A DNA stretch of 64,000 bases from Lactimicrobium massiliense (GTDB lineage: Bacteria > Bacillota_I > Bacilli_A > Erysipelotrichales > Erysipelotrichaceae), in the NCBI RefSeq assembly GCF_900343155.1, contig NZ_OUNG01000005.1:62001-126000 (forward strand). Direction: 5' to 3'. Both the position numbers and the translations under genes were made by a program. Below the pieces are notes generated by a model. The model made no database searches. It was not told the DNA's origin and was given only the letters and a program-made list of their open reading frames with translations. This document shows positions 43,307 to 53,009 of the stretch, one piece after another; the first letter of the stretch is position 1, and each line of letters begins with the position of its first letter.

Positions 43307-44644
43307 ATGTTAGGACGCAACTCTTGCAGCATCGTGGCCAAAGGCACCACAGCCCCATGCACCGGTACATTTTGCAAAGACAATTCCGATGCTGACATCA
43401 TTGATGCCAACACAGAACTGCTTGCCAGAGTTGAGACAATGGATAACGGCAAGCCGATCCGTGAGACGATGGCAGTAGACATTCCGTTATCTGCCAAGCA
43501 CTTCCGTTACTTTGCAAGTGCAGTCAGAACCCAGAAGGGATCTGCAACCGTATTGGATGGCGGCATGCTCTCCATTGAGCTGCGTGAGCCGATTGGTGTT
43601 GTCGGACAGATTGTGCCCTGGAACTTCCCATTCCTGATGGCAGCCTGGAAGCTGGCACCGGTATTGGCTGCTGGTGACTGCACTGTCTTCAAGACATCGT
43701 CTTCCACACCGTTATCCGTCAATGTCCTGATGGATCTGATCAAGGATGTTGTCCCGGCTGGTGTCATCAATGTCATCTCCGGCAAGGGCAGCAAGGCTGG
43801 TCAGTACCTGCTGGATCATCCGGATCTCAGAAAGCTTGCCTTCACAGGTTCTACCGAAGTTGGCTACAGCGTTGCCAAGGCAGCCGCTGACAAGCTCATT
43901 CCGGCAACCCTGGAACTGGGCGGCAAGAGTGCCAACATCTTCTTCGATGACATGAACTGGGATCAGGCACTCGATGGCGCAATGCTTGGCATTCTGTTCA
44001 ACCAGGGCCAGGTATGCTGCGCAGGATCCAGAATCTTCGTTCAGGATACCATCTATGACAAGTTCGTCGCTGCCCTGGCTGATCAGTTCAGCAAGGTAAA
44101 GCAGGGTGATCCTCTCGATCCGGAAACACAGATCGGTTCTCAGATCAACGCCGGCCAGGTCAAGAAGATTCTCTCCTACATTGACATTGCCAAGGAAGAA
44201 GGGGCAGTCATTGCTGCAGGCGGCGTCAAGAACAACGACGGCGATCTTGCCAAGGGTAACTTCGTTAAGCCTACGCTGATTACCAATGTCACCAATGACA
44301 TGCGTGTTGCCAGAGAAGAAATCTTCGGACCGGTGGCTGTTGTCATTAAGTTCCATGATGAAGACGAAGTCATTGCGATGGCAAATGACAGTGAATACGG
44401 CCTTGGCGGCGGTGTCTTCACAAAGGATATCACCAAGGCACTCAGAGTTTCCCGCAAGGTAGAAACCGGCAGAATGTGGGTCAATACCTACAACCAGATT
44501 CCGGAAGGTGCACCATTCGGCGGTGTCAAGAAGTCCGGTATCGGCAGAGAGACAGATCTTGCCATCCTCGATGCTTACACAGCCAAGAAGAACATCATGA
44601 TCAATCTCTCTGATGCGCCATCCGGATTCTTCCCGACAAAGTAA
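43307..44644 (+). pseudogene. aldehyde dehydrogenase with decayed N-terminus
   Basis: From IIDANTELLARVETMDNGKPIRET onward the frame is a good NAD(P)-dependent aldehyde dehydrogenase: VVGQIVPWNFPFLMAAWKLAPVLAAG, FTGSTEVG, catalytic Glu in LELGGKS and catalytic Cys in GQVCCAGSR, and EIFGPV. Full enzymes are about 480-500 residues; roughly the first 80-90 are missing. The first 30 codons of this frame (GRNSCSIVAKG...) are not family-like. The neighbouring frame at 43314-43335 reads DATLAASW, a recognisable ALDH piece, so a frameshift lies near 43335. No ribosome-binding site precedes ATG 43307. Probably non-functional, though the catalytic core is well preserved, which suggests recent decay. 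Confidence 0.75.
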
Positions 44645-44699
44645 CACATTAACTTATTAACTAACTTCATGACTCGTTCATAAATATCTCTTATCCCAT

Positions 44700-44757
44700 T
44701 GAAAGCAGCTTCTGCATGGCCAGCCAACTGGCAGCAGGGGCTGTTTTCGTTTGCATG
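44700..44757 (+). terminator. imperfect hairpin after the aldehyde dehydrogenase remnant
   Basis: AAAGCAGCTTCTGC pairs imperfectly with GCAGCAGGGGCTGTTTT over a 15-nt loop and is followed by a short T-run. Confidence 0.4.
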
Positions 44758-44887
44758 CAATAAAGACTAAGTTGTTTTCAGGTTATCAAAAGTAAGAATA
44801 GATTCTGTGCCTGACAGGAAAGCTGTGGGATAATTAAGGCATAGAGATGCGATCATCAACTTTCTAAAAGAAATGAGGTTAATTCTG

Positions 44888-45133
44888 ATGAAACATGAAA
44901 ATGATTTAATTGATTTGTTTGTAAAATGCAAAGATGTAGAAACGAAAAAAAAGGTATTAGAAGCTATAAAAAAATATGCAAAATGGGAAAATTATACTTC
45001 TGTTGCACTGAGAGGTTGGAGTTCTTTAAATAGAGAGCAACTAGAAAATGTACTTTATGATGAAAATAACTTTTCAAAAAATGAAGTACAAGTCATTAAC
45101 GCAAATTTGGGATTGTTTAGGATAAGTTTATGA
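44888..45133 (+). CDS. AT-rich orphan ORF, unknown
   Basis: 81 residues, helical and lysine-rich (MKHENDLIDLFVKCKDVETKKKVLEAIKKYAKWENYTSVALRGW...). GAGG lies 10 nt upstream of the ATG. Base composition is much more AT-rich than the window's core genes, with AAA/ATA codons common, indicating foreign origin. No family recognised; an antitoxin- or phage-like small protein is possible but unsupported. Confidence 0.5.
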   Translation: MKHENDLIDLFVKCKDVETKKKVLEAIKKYAKWENYTSVALRGWSSLNREQLENVLYDENNFSKNEVQVINANLGLFRISL

Positions 45134-45175
45134 TTAGGATTTGAATGATTCACATCATTGCATGCAATAAGTAAA

Positions 45176-45205
45176 ACCAGCAGATATCTGATGATATCCG
45201 CCGGT
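45176..45205 (-). terminator. stem-loop downstream of the long - strand operon
   Basis: ACCAGCAGATATC/GATATCCGCCGGT (11 of 13 pairs) around TGAT; on the - strand it is followed by TTTTAC, about 80 nt past the stop at 45284. Confidence 0.4.
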
Positions 45206-45283
45206 ACGCTTTATATATACATATTCGCATAATGTATGTTATACGACATTTCTAATTATAGAAAAATTCTTTGTAAAGTTATC

Positions 45284-45709
45284 TTAATTGAGTTCTTCTT
45301 CTGCCGGGATCCTGCTGAGCTGTTCGATCAGTCTTGTGAAGTATCCTGATTTCAAGGCATCAATCAGATCATCGTTGAATGACAGACTGTCGATCAGATA
45401 TAACAATGCTGCACGGATCGCTTGTTCATCCATATCTTCTGGTTTGAAATCTTTCTGCAGATTTTCCGGCTGCTTGTTCTGCTGGCTGAACCAGTCCTCC
45501 CAGGACTCTCCATTCTGCAGATCAGCACCGATCGTCTCACACATCTCATTGCATTCCTGTGAGATCACCAGATGATTGCCATGTTCATCCTCAGCATCAT
45601 ATTCATCATAGAATGCATCTGCAGGTTCACCATAGTATGCAAACTTGTCAGCGTGGTCCTGTAAGCCCGGCAGATATGCCAGAATTTCCTGTAGTGTTTT
45701 TTTATTCAT
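45284..45709 (-). CDS. acidic hypothetical protein
   Basis: 141 residues, strongly acidic (DAFYDEYDAEDEHGNH..., ending RIPAEEELN). No signal peptide or membrane helix. N-terminus KKTLQEILAYLPGLQDHADKFAYYGEPADAF. I do not recognise the family. A GAGGA site precedes the ATG, which overlaps the stop of the hydrolase gene (ATGA), so it is the last cistron of the operon. Confidence 0.7.
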   Translation of the reverse strand: MNKKTLQEILAYLPGLQDHADKFAYYGEPADAFYDEYDAEDEHGNHLVISQECNEMCETIGADLQNGESWEDWFSQQNKQPENLQKDFKPEDMDEQAIRAALLYLIDSLSFNDDLIDALKSGYFTRLIEQLSRIPAEEELN

Positions 45710-46281
45710 TTCAAATCCTCAATGAATGTCTTTGTTGTCATCATGATCTTTTTGAGGTTATCCAGATCTGTTTCAAGATTTCCGGTTTCCAGTGAGTGGT
45801 TGCCATCCTGGATCAGATGCAGATCAATATCTGCTTTTTTCGCTGCTGTCTCAATTTCGTTTACATCAATCCAGCTGTCATTTGTGCCATTAAATGCAAT
45901 ACATCTGCCAATCAGTTCCTGATTATCTTTGAAGAGATCCAAAGCTTGAGGAAACGGCGTATACAGGATCTGATCAACGCAGGCAGATGTCATTGTAGCA
46001 GCCTGAGTAGCAATGAAAGAACCAATGGATTTAGAGATAAACAACAGCCGGTCATACTGAGCGAGATTGTTTTCTTCCAGCTGGATAGCTGCCTGATGAA
46101 GGCATTCTTTCAGTGTATCCTGCATCTTTTCAGGCGATCCCTTGACACTCTTTGGATCCTGGCTGTATTGGACCTTCAGCAGGTCATACCCCTCTTTTCT
46201 TGCTAGTTTGCCGGCATAATACAGCAGCGGCCTGTCATTGGTATAGCCAATACCTGGAAACAGCACAGCAGCTTTTTTCAT
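45706..46281 (-). CDS. alpha/beta hydrolase-fold protein
   Basis: About 191 residues. It starts KKAAVLFPGIGYTNDRPLLYYAG (oxyanion-hole region). The nucleophile elbow is ISKSIGS, the acid FNGTNDSWI and the catalytic His GNHSLETG, which together make a Ser-Asp-His triad. Substrate unknown. Start at 46281 preferred: the GGAGG site is spaced correctly, while ATG 46287 abuts it. It lies just downstream of xerD on the same strand. Confidence 0.8.
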   Translation of the reverse strand: MKKAAVLFPGIGYTNDRPLLYYAGKLARKEGYDLLKVQYSQDPKSVKGSPEKMQDTLKECLHQAAIQLEENNLAQYDRLLFISKSIGSFIATQAATMTSACVDQILYTPFPQALDLFKDNQELIGRCIAFNGTNDSWIDVNEIETAAKKADIDLHLIQDGNHSLETGNLETDLDNLKKIMMTTKTFIEDLK

Positions 46282-46301
46282 CGTCATCCCTCCTCACTTT
46301 A

Positions 46302-47252
46302 TCAGTGGTTGTGTTTCGTCTTATTGTTATTGTGCAGCTTTGTCACATCAATATCAATCTGCTGATCCAGCTCACCTGGATGAAATTTCTGATAGGCATC
46401 AAAAATCTGCTTGTTCTGCACATGCGTGTAGATCTCTGTTGTCGCTAAGTCCGCATGGCCAAGCATCTCCTGGATGCTTCTGAGGTCCGCACCGCCCATC
46501 ATCATATGAGTCGCATAGCTGTGGCGCAGCTTGTGCGGCGTAATATGCTTCGTAAAGCCAAGCTCCAGACACTTCTGATGCAGTAAGCGCTGGATATATC
46601 TTGCATTATACGGCCTGCCAAAGTGATTGACAAAGAAGTATGGCGAACTGCCTTTGACAAACAATGGCCGCACCGTTGTAAAGTATTTCTTCAAGACGGC
46701 ACAGGAACCTGAAGCAATTGGTACAATCCGCTCTTTGTTGCCTTTGCCTAATACTCTTACCTTTTCACTTTCCAGATCCACCCGGTTGACTTCCATATTG
46801 ACGGCTTCGGAAATTCTCAAGCCGCAGGCATAGATCATTTCCAGCATGGCATGATCAGCGAGCTGTGATGGCATTGTATCATCAAAGGATCCCATCAGAC
46901 GGTCAATTTCTTCTTTGCTGCAATAGATGGGCAGACGTTTCTCATTGCGGTGCACCTGCAGGTTGAGGCTGGGATCTTTCTCACTGTGCATGAAGGCAAG
47001 ATAGTGATGAAAAGAATGAATGGCGGCTGCCATCCGTGTCAAAGACGAGGATGCTTTGCTTTCAGCCTGCACATTCATAAAGTCATCAATAGTGCTGTAG
47101 GTGATCTCGGTTGTATCTGCGATCCCCTCTTCTTTCACAAAGGCAAGATACTGCTTTAAATCTTCCTTGTAGGAAGTCACCGTATGCATGCTTTTGCCTT
47201 CATTGATCATCTGATTGCTCAGATACTCCTGCAATGCCTCAGTGAGTTCCAT
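46302..47252 (-). CDS. xerD: tyrosine recombinase XerD-like
   Basis: 316 residues: SAM-like N-terminal DNA-binding domain (1-95) and a catalytic domain with all active residues: Arg in ACGLRISEA, Lys in GKGNKER, HKLRHSYATH, His in LGHADL and Tyr in TTEIYTH. It resolves chromosome dimers at dif with XerC. Placed in a repair operon directly after dinB, not beside an integron or phage, so a housekeeping XerD is likely. The C-terminal tail is unusually His/Asn/Lys-rich (HNNNKTKHNH). Confidence 0.9.
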   Translation of the reverse strand: MELTEALQEYLSNQMINEGKSMHTVTSYKEDLKQYLAFVKEEGIADTTEITYSTIDDFMNVQAESKASSSLTRMAAAIHSFHHYLAFMHSEKDPSLNLQVHRNEKRLPIYCSKEEIDRLMGSFDDTMPSQLADHAMLEMIYACGLRISEAVNMEVNRVDLESEKVRVLGKGNKERIVPIASGSCAVLKKYFTTVRPLFVKGSSPYFFVNHFGRPYNARYIQRLLHQKCLELGFTKHITPHKLRHSYATHMMMGGADLRSIQEMLGHADLATTEIYTHVQNKQIFDAYQKFHPGELDQQIDIDVTKLHNNNKTKHNH

Positions 47253-48426
47253 TTGCCTTATCCTTCAAAAGATCACTTGCCCGCACAAACAGATGCGAAC
47301 TGTTTGCCATCTTGTTCAGATCATACAGGATCGCACTGGTTGCTTCCTTATTGGCCGCATCCTGATTAAACAGATCCAGCTGGGATACCATCTCATCCGC
47401 ACGTTTCAGATCGGAAAGAGAAATACCAACCAGACGTACCGGCTGAGAATCCCAGTTGGCATCAAACAGCGTCATGGCATAGTGGAAGATATCCTCACTC
47501 TTCCAGATCGGCCTGGCAATCTTCATCGAACGGTCTGCGTTGCGGAAATCAAAGTACTTGATCCGGATCGAAACACTCGTGCCAAGCTTGCGTTCTTCCT
47601 TCATCCGCTGCGACAGCCTTCTGCTCAAAGAACGGAACAAACCTCTGATCTCATCATAGTCTGTCACATCTTCCAGCATGGTCTCGGAAACACCCATGGA
47701 CCTGGCATCCCATGCCTTGACGATCGTACGGTCATCATAGCCATGCGTCCTTGCCAGCATGGCATCCGTATTCCTGCCAAAGATCGGCACCAGCGCATTC
47801 TTATTGGGATATCTGGCAAGATCACCAATAGTCATAATACCAAGCTCTTTTAACAATGGTTCTGTCTTCTTGCCAACCCCGCGCATATCACCAATCGGCA
47901 ATGGCCACATCTTCTGCTCAACATCCCGGATGCGCAATACCGTAATTCCCATCGGCTTTTTCATATCCGATGCCATCTTGGCCAGAAACATATTTGGCGC
48001 AACACCAATCGAACAAGGCAGTCCTGTTTCCTTTAAGATTCTCTGCTGCAGCTGCACAGCCAGATCCAGAGGATGCTGGAAATGAGAGATCGGTTCTGTC
48101 ATGTCCACATAGCATTCATCAATACTGGCCTGCTCTACTTCATCCGTATAGCTGCGCACAATAGACATAAACTGAGATGATAACTGTTCATAGAAGGCAT
48201 AATGCCCCGGCAGCACCAGCAGATCCGGGCACAGCTTGATCGCTTCCTGGATAGGCATGGCAGAGTGGACACCATAGGCTCTTGCCTCATAGGATGCCGT
48301 TGATACCACACTGCGCCTTGTATTGCCGCTGACAGCAGCCGGTTTGCCTTTGATGCTGGGATCCAGCAGAATCTCAGCATTGATGAAGAAGGCATTCAGA
48401 TCAACATGAAAATATACATGAGCCAT
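47239..48426 (-). CDS. dinB: DNA polymerase IV (Y family)
   Basis: 395 residues. Palm and fingers: VYFHVDLNAFF, RRSVVSTASYEARAYGV, SIDECYVDMTE with the catalytic Asp-Glu; thumb with HhH MRGVGKKTEPLL; then the little-finger domain. It performs error-prone translesion synthesis. The gene lies two bases after recN and overlaps the xerD start by 14 nt. Confidence 0.95.
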   Translation of the reverse strand: MAHVYFHVDLNAFFINAEILLDPSIKGKPAAVSGNTRRSVVSTASYEARAYGVHSAMPIQEAIKLCPDLLVLPGHYAFYEQLSSQFMSIVRSYTDEVEQASIDECYVDMTEPISHFQHPLDLAVQLQQRILKETGLPCSIGVAPNMFLAKMASDMKKPMGITVLRIRDVEQKMWPLPIGDMRGVGKKTEPLLKELGIMTIGDLARYPNKNALVPIFGRNTDAMLARTHGYDDRTIVKAWDARSMGVSETMLEDVTDYDEIRGLFRSLSRRLSQRMKEERKLGTSVSIRIKYFDFRNADRSMKIARPIWKSEDIFHYAMTLFDANWDSQPVRLVGISLSDLKRADEMVSQLDLFNQDAANKEATSAILYDLNKMANSSHLFVRASDLLKDKANGTH

Positions 48427-50073
48427 TTATGCATGGCTCCTTTCCAGCAGCTCCTTTGCGGCCTGCCGCGATGCATCACTCAGGGAACCGCTGGCAATCA
48501 ATGCAAGCTGATCAATGCGCTGAGCTTCATCCAGCAAAGATACCGTCGTACGTGTCACATCATTCTTCACATGCTTGGCAACAAGGTACTGACGATCTGC
48601 CCAGGCAGCTACCGGGGCAAGATGGGTCACAGCAAATACCTGGCAGTCATTTGACAATGCTTTCATCTCTTTGCCGATACTGCCTGCTACCTTGCCGGAT
48701 ACACCAGTATCAATCTCATCAAAGATCACTGTTTCAATGCCCTGCAGGTGTGTAAAAATGACCTTCAGGCCCAGCATCAAACGGGCAAGTTCACCACCGG
48801 ATGCCGTCTTGGCAAGCGGCTTGAGATCCTCACCGGCATTCATGGCAACCATGAACTGCACATGGTCGCTGCCAATGTTAGTGGGTGCACCTGTGATCAT
48901 CTCCACCTGGAAGCGTGCATTTGGCAGCATCAGCTCCTTCAGTCTGGCATTGACCTGTGCATTCAGATGCGGGATACCCTTGAGTCGGATATCATGCAGA
49001 ATATGATCTTCTTTGTCGTAGGCCTGCTTTGCTTTCCTGATCTTTGCATTGATCTCTTCCAGGAATTCCTGTCTGTGCTCAAAGCGGTCCACCTGTTTCT
49101 GCAGCTCATCCTTCTTTGCAAGAATGGCAGGGATGTCATGGCCGTATTTGCGCTTGAGCTTCTGTATCGTAAACAGACGCTCCTCCATGGCATTGATGTC
49201 ATCCTCAGACATGTTCATCTCATCCTTCATCTGGCGCAAAGACTCCAAAGCATCCGTCATGCTGTAATACGCATCCGAAAACTGGTTCTGGATCTCATCC
49301 AGATGCTGATCATCACCAGGCAGAGCGCTGATCCACTTACGCATGTCATAAAGATTGTTTGAAACGCTGTCATCATACAGCGTGAAAATCTGATTCAGCT
49401 TCTCAAAGGAATCCTGGATGGCATGGTACTGCTTTTCCTTTGCCTCCAGCTCTTCCTCTTCCCCCTCTTTCAGATCCGCCTCTTCAATCTCCTGAATCTC
49501 ATAGCGGAAATATTCAAGATCATTCTCATTGTAGGTATCTGATAAAGCCTGCTCTTTTTCAGTTTCCAGCGCTTTCCAGGCATCCCATGCCTGCATGACT
49601 TTCTGCAGCTGTGCATCATCCTGAAGGAAACGATCCAGCAGATGAATATGCAGACTCGTATTGAGCAGATAGGCGTTGTCACGCTGGCCATGAATATCGA
49701 TCTCATTTGCCAGCACATCCTTTAACAAGGCTAATGTTACGATACGGTGGTCAATGCGGGCAGTGCTTTTGCCATTTGCGGCAATATCACGTGTAAACGT
49801 CACATCATGATCGCTGTCAAAGCCGGCTTCCTGCAGCACGCGGCAGGCATGCTCGTCATGGCTTAGATCAAACGTGCCTTCCACAATTGCCTTATCTTTT
49901 CCTTTCATAACCAGCGAAGCACTGGCACGCTCTGCTTTCAGCAAAGAGATCGCATCAATCAGGATCGATTTGCCAGCACCGGTTTCACCAGTAAAAGCAC
50001 TGAATCCGGATGTGAAATCCAGATTCAGCTCATCGATGAGAACAAAGTTTTGAATATAGAGGTTTTTAATCAT
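48427..50073 (-). CDS. recN: DNA repair protein RecN
   Basis: 548 residues, SMC-like ABC ATPase that gathers double-strand break ends. Walker A GETGAGKSI (about residue 29), a long coiled coil (about 160-380), signature TASGGELARLMLGLK, Walker B TVIFDEIDTGVSG and the HLAPVAAWAD segment. It overlaps dxs by 4 nt. In many Bacillota tlyA and argR lie between dxs and recN; both are absent here. Confidence 0.96.
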   Translation of the reverse strand: MIKNLYIQNFVLIDELNLDFTSGFSAFTGETGAGKSILIDAISLLKAERASASLVMKGKDKAIVEGTFDLSHDEHACRVLQEAGFDSDHDVTFTRDIAANGKSTARIDHRIVTLALLKDVLANEIDIHGQRDNAYLLNTSLHIHLLDRFLQDDAQLQKVMQAWDAWKALETEKEQALSDTYNENDLEYFRYEIQEIEEADLKEGEEEELEAKEKQYHAIQDSFEKLNQIFTLYDDSVSNNLYDMRKWISALPGDDQHLDEIQNQFSDAYYSMTDALESLRQMKDEMNMSEDDINAMEERLFTIQKLKRKYGHDIPAILAKKDELQKQVDRFEHRQEFLEEINAKIRKAKQAYDKEDHILHDIRLKGIPHLNAQVNARLKELMLPNARFQVEMITGAPTNIGSDHVQFMVAMNAGEDLKPLAKTASGGELARLMLGLKVIFTHLQGIETVIFDEIDTGVSGKVAGSIGKEMKALSNDCQVFAVTHLAPVAAWADRQYLVAKHVKNDVTRTTVSLLDEAQRIDQLALIASGSLSDASRQAAKELLERSHA

Positions 50074-51929
50074 AAAAGTTTGTTCAGTCTGTCAAGAAAT
50101 GCATTCAGGTCAATGCCAAGATCATGGCGCAGCCGTGTCTCTGCACCCTGCGGCACATAGACATCACCAATGCCCATCTGCTCAATATGAACGTCCAGAT
50201 CATGATCCACAAACCAGGCAATGATGCTTTCTCCCAGTCCTCCTGCCTTCATATCCGTCTCATAGACCAATACCGGCAGATGACTGTCCGCAATCTTTTG
50301 CAGCATGTCCTCATCCATCGGCTTGAAGAAGCGGCAGTTGACAACAGTAGCAGGAATCTGGTTGACCCTGAGCTTGTCAAAGATGACATCTACACTTGTT
50401 CCATAGGTCAATACCCATGCTTTGTCATGGTCCGTTGCCGAAAAACTGGTCCAGCTGCCAATGGCAATCGGCGGCACATTTTCCTGCTTTTCTTCTTTGA
50501 CAACACCCTTTGGATAGCGAATGGCAAATGGATGGTTCTGGCCAAATGCCAGCCGGATCAAGGCTCTGGATTCCGGGGCATCCTTGCCCTGGGCATAAAT
50601 CAGATGCGGCAGGGATTTCAGAATCGAGATGTCATAGATACCATGATGGGTTTCACCATCTGAGCCAACAAGACCCGCATGATCAATACCGATCACTACC
50701 GGCAGATCCATGCGGCAGATATCGTGGTTGATCTGGTCGTAGGCTCTTTGCAGAAAGGAACTGTAAATGGCAAGATAAGGCCGCTTGCCTGAGATGGCCA
50801 GACCTGCCGCAAAGGTTGCTGCATGTTCTTCGGCAATGCCGCAGTCAAAGGCACGGTCCGGATGGCGGGCAAAAAACCTCTGCAAAAAGCTCCCCTGTAT
50901 CATAGCAGGTGTGATGGCTACAATGCGATCGTCACTGTCCGCCAGATCACATACCGTATCAGAGAACAGCCTGCCCCACGGCACCCAGCCAGCCGGTACA
51001 TCATGCAGTGGCTTGCCGGTATCCGGATTGAACGGGCCGACACCATGCCATTTGCCTTCATGGTCATTCTCACAGGGCAGATAGCCTTTGCCCTTTTTGG
51101 TAATGACATGAACGACTACCGGCCCGTCATATTTCTTAGCCACATTGAGCACCTGAATCAGATCATGAATGTTGTGGCCGTCCACCGGACCCATATATTC
51201 CAGATTGAACTGACCGAAGATACCCGCATCGACAATGTTCTCTTTGATCGAGTTCTTCATGTTCTTCAAAGAGCGGTAAATGCCGCGGCCGAATTCATTC
51301 CTGTTCAGGTTTTCCTTGAGGGAATCCTTGAAGTTGTTATAGCCATCGCTGGCTCTGAGTCTGGCAAAGTTATACGTCATGGCACCGACATTGCGGGAGA
51401 TCGACATGTTGTTGTCATTGAAAACAATGACCATCTTGCGCTTCTCATAGCCGATCTCATTCAGCGCTTCAAAAGCCATGCCGGATCCCATCGAGCCATC
51501 ACCGATCACCGGCACCACAGCATAGTCGTCATGATTCAGATCACGGGCAACAGCCATGCCAAGGGCAGCAGACAGCGATGTCGAGCTGTGTCCTGCTTCC
51601 CAGACATCATGAATGCTTTCTGAGCGCTTCTGGAAGCCGGAAAGGCCATTGTACTGCCGCAGGGTTGCAAACTGCGATGCCCGCCCGGTCAGGATTTTAT
51701 GCGTATAGGACTGATGGCCGACATCAAAGAATACCTTGTCGCGCGGTGTATTGAACACATAATCCAGGGCAATGGTCAGTTCCACGACGCCCAGATTGCT
51801 GGCCAGATGGCCGCCGGTATGCGAAATGCTCTCAATCAGGAAGCGGCGTATTTGGGCCGCAAGCTCATTGAGCTCATCAATTGACATGTCTTTAATATCA
51901 GCAGGACTTTTAATATCGTACAGATTCAT
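50070..51929 (-). CDS. dxs: 1-deoxy-D-xylulose-5-phosphate synthase
   Basis: 619 residues; thiamine-diphosphate enzyme making DXP from pyruvate and glyceraldehyde 3-phosphate, first step of the MEP isoprenoid pathway. Motifs: HTGGHLASNLGVVELTIAL, GDGSMGSGMAFEALN with VFNDNNMS for TPP/Mg binding, and AEEHAATFAAGLA with the catalytic Glu. It sits beside ispA, so precursor and prenyl-chain synthesis are cotranscribed. Confidence 0.97.
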   Translation of the reverse strand: MNLYDIKSPADIKDMSIDELNELAAQIRRFLIESISHTGGHLASNLGVVELTIALDYVFNTPRDKVFFDVGHQSYTHKILTGRASQFATLRQYNGLSGFQKRSESIHDVWEAGHSSTSLSAALGMAVARDLNHDDYAVVPVIGDGSMGSGMAFEALNEIGYEKRKMVIVFNDNNMSISRNVGAMTYNFARLRASDGYNNFKDSLKENLNRNEFGRGIYRSLKNMKNSIKENIVDAGIFGQFNLEYMGPVDGHNIHDLIQVLNVAKKYDGPVVVHVITKKGKGYLPCENDHEGKWHGVGPFNPDTGKPLHDVPAGWVPWGRLFSDTVCDLADSDDRIVAITPAMIQGSFLQRFFARHPDRAFDCGIAEEHAATFAAGLAISGKRPYLAIYSSFLQRAYDQINHDICRMDLPVVIGIDHAGLVGSDGETHHGIYDISILKSLPHLIYAQGKDAPESRALIRLAFGQNHPFAIRYPKGVVKEEKQENVPPIAIGSWTSFSATDHDKAWVLTYGTSVDVIFDKLRVNQIPATVVNCRFFKPMDEDMLQKIADSHLPVLVYETDMKAGGLGESIIAWFVDHDLDVHIEQMGIGDVYVPQGAETRLRHDLGIDLNAFLDRLNKLL

Positions 51930-51957
51930 TGATTACTCCAATATGTTCAATGCGATG

Positions 51958-52803
51958 TTACTTGTTCCGCTTTTGAACTGAATGAATCAGTGTGATCAGT
52001 TCCTTGGCGTCAAACCCCTTAAATGTTTCTGCCTTTTTGCAGCTGTCATCATACAGCATATTCATCACTTCTTCTGCTTTCTCAATGCCAAGCAGCGTCA
52101 CGCTTGTAACCTTGTCATTGCGCGCATCCGAATTGGATTTGCCAAGCTGTTCACTGGTCAGCTCAACATCGAAGATGTCATCCTGAATCTGGAAGGCAAG
52201 CCCCATCTCATCTCCCAGATCATGCCAGGATGCGACAACCTCTTCACTTTGGTCGGCTAAAACAGCCGCAATCATCAGCGGTGCTGACAGCAGGCATCCT
52301 GTTTTCTTGTGATGAATGTTCTGCAGCGCTTCCCAATCCGGCTTGGCAATGGGCTCTTCTGTATCCAGACACTGGCCCAGCACCATGCCGGCAGGTCCGG
52401 CCATCTTGGCAAGAATGGAAATGCTGCGCTGCACTTTCTCAGCCGATACCGGTGCACCGGCTGCCACTTCAAAGGCATAAGTCAGAAGACCATCACCGGC
52501 CAGAATGGCTGTTGCTTCATCAAACTGCTTGTGGCAGGTTGGTCTGCCCCTTCGCAGATCATCATTGTCCATTGCCGGCAGATCATCATGAATCAAAGAA
52601 TAGGTATGAATCATCTCCAGCGCAGCCGCAAATGCCTGTGCATCTTTTTCCGGCACATCATATCCTTTTGCTGCAGCAAACAATAATCTCGGACGGATCC
52701 GCTTGCCGCCAGCAAGCAGAGAATAGCGCATCGCTTCCTGCACACGGGAAGCAGGCAGCGCATTCATGTATCTGTTTAACACATCATCAAACGATTCATT
52801 CAT
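51958..52803 (-). CDS. ispA: polyprenyl synthetase, farnesyl/geranyl diphosphate synthase type
   Basis: 281 residues, all-helical prenyltransferase. The first Asp-rich motif is HDDLPAMDNDDLRRG, the second QIQDDIFDVE; GGKRIRPRL at the N-terminus. The start is set to 52803 (MNESFDD) because it overlaps the xseB stop and a GGTGAG site precedes it. Longer in-frame upstream codons lie inside xseB. Product chain length (C15 likely) is inferred. Confidence 0.93.
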   Translation of the reverse strand: MNESFDDVLNRYMNALPASRVQEAMRYSLLAGGKRIRPRLLFAAAKGYDVPEKDAQAFAAALEMIHTYSLIHDDLPAMDNDDLRRGRPTCHKQFDEATAILAGDGLLTYAFEVAAGAPVSAEKVQRSISILAKMAGPAGMVLGQCLDTEEPIAKPDWEALQNIHHKKTGCLLSAPLMIAAVLADQSEEVVASWHDLGDEMGLAFQIQDDIFDVELTSEQLGKSNSDARNDKVTSVTLLGIEKAEEVMNMLYDDSCKKAETFKGFDAKELITLIHSVQKRNK

Positions 52804-53008
52804 TCTGCTCACCGCCATTCTCTTTGACAATCTCATTCACTTTGCTTTCAAACTGCTTCAAAGACGCGTCACAGGACTTCACCAGCTTGAGACCTTCCTC
52901 AAACATGGCAACCGTCTGATCCAGTGGTGCATCATTCTGCTCCAGAGCACTCACAATTTCCTCAAGTCTTGCCATGCTCTCTTCAAAAGTTAATTTCTTC
53001 GCTGCCAT
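52796..53008 (-). CDS. xseB: exodeoxyribonuclease VII small subunit
   Basis: 70 residues, two-helix protein with the family pattern LTFEESMARLEEIVSALEQNDAPLDQTVAMFEEGLKLVKSC. Start 53008 has AAAGGAG. It partners XseA to degrade single-stranded DNA. Confidence 0.95.
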   Translation of the reverse strand: MAAKKLTFEESMARLEEIVSALEQNDAPLDQTVAMFEEGLKLVKSCDASLKQFESKVNEIVKENGGEQNE

Positions 53009-53009
53009 A

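Noticed and set aside
46302-47252. XerD-like recombinase as an integrase of a mobile island
   Set aside because: It is embedded in the nusB-dinB housekeeping operon with overlapping genes and has no adjacent attachment repeats or excisionase.
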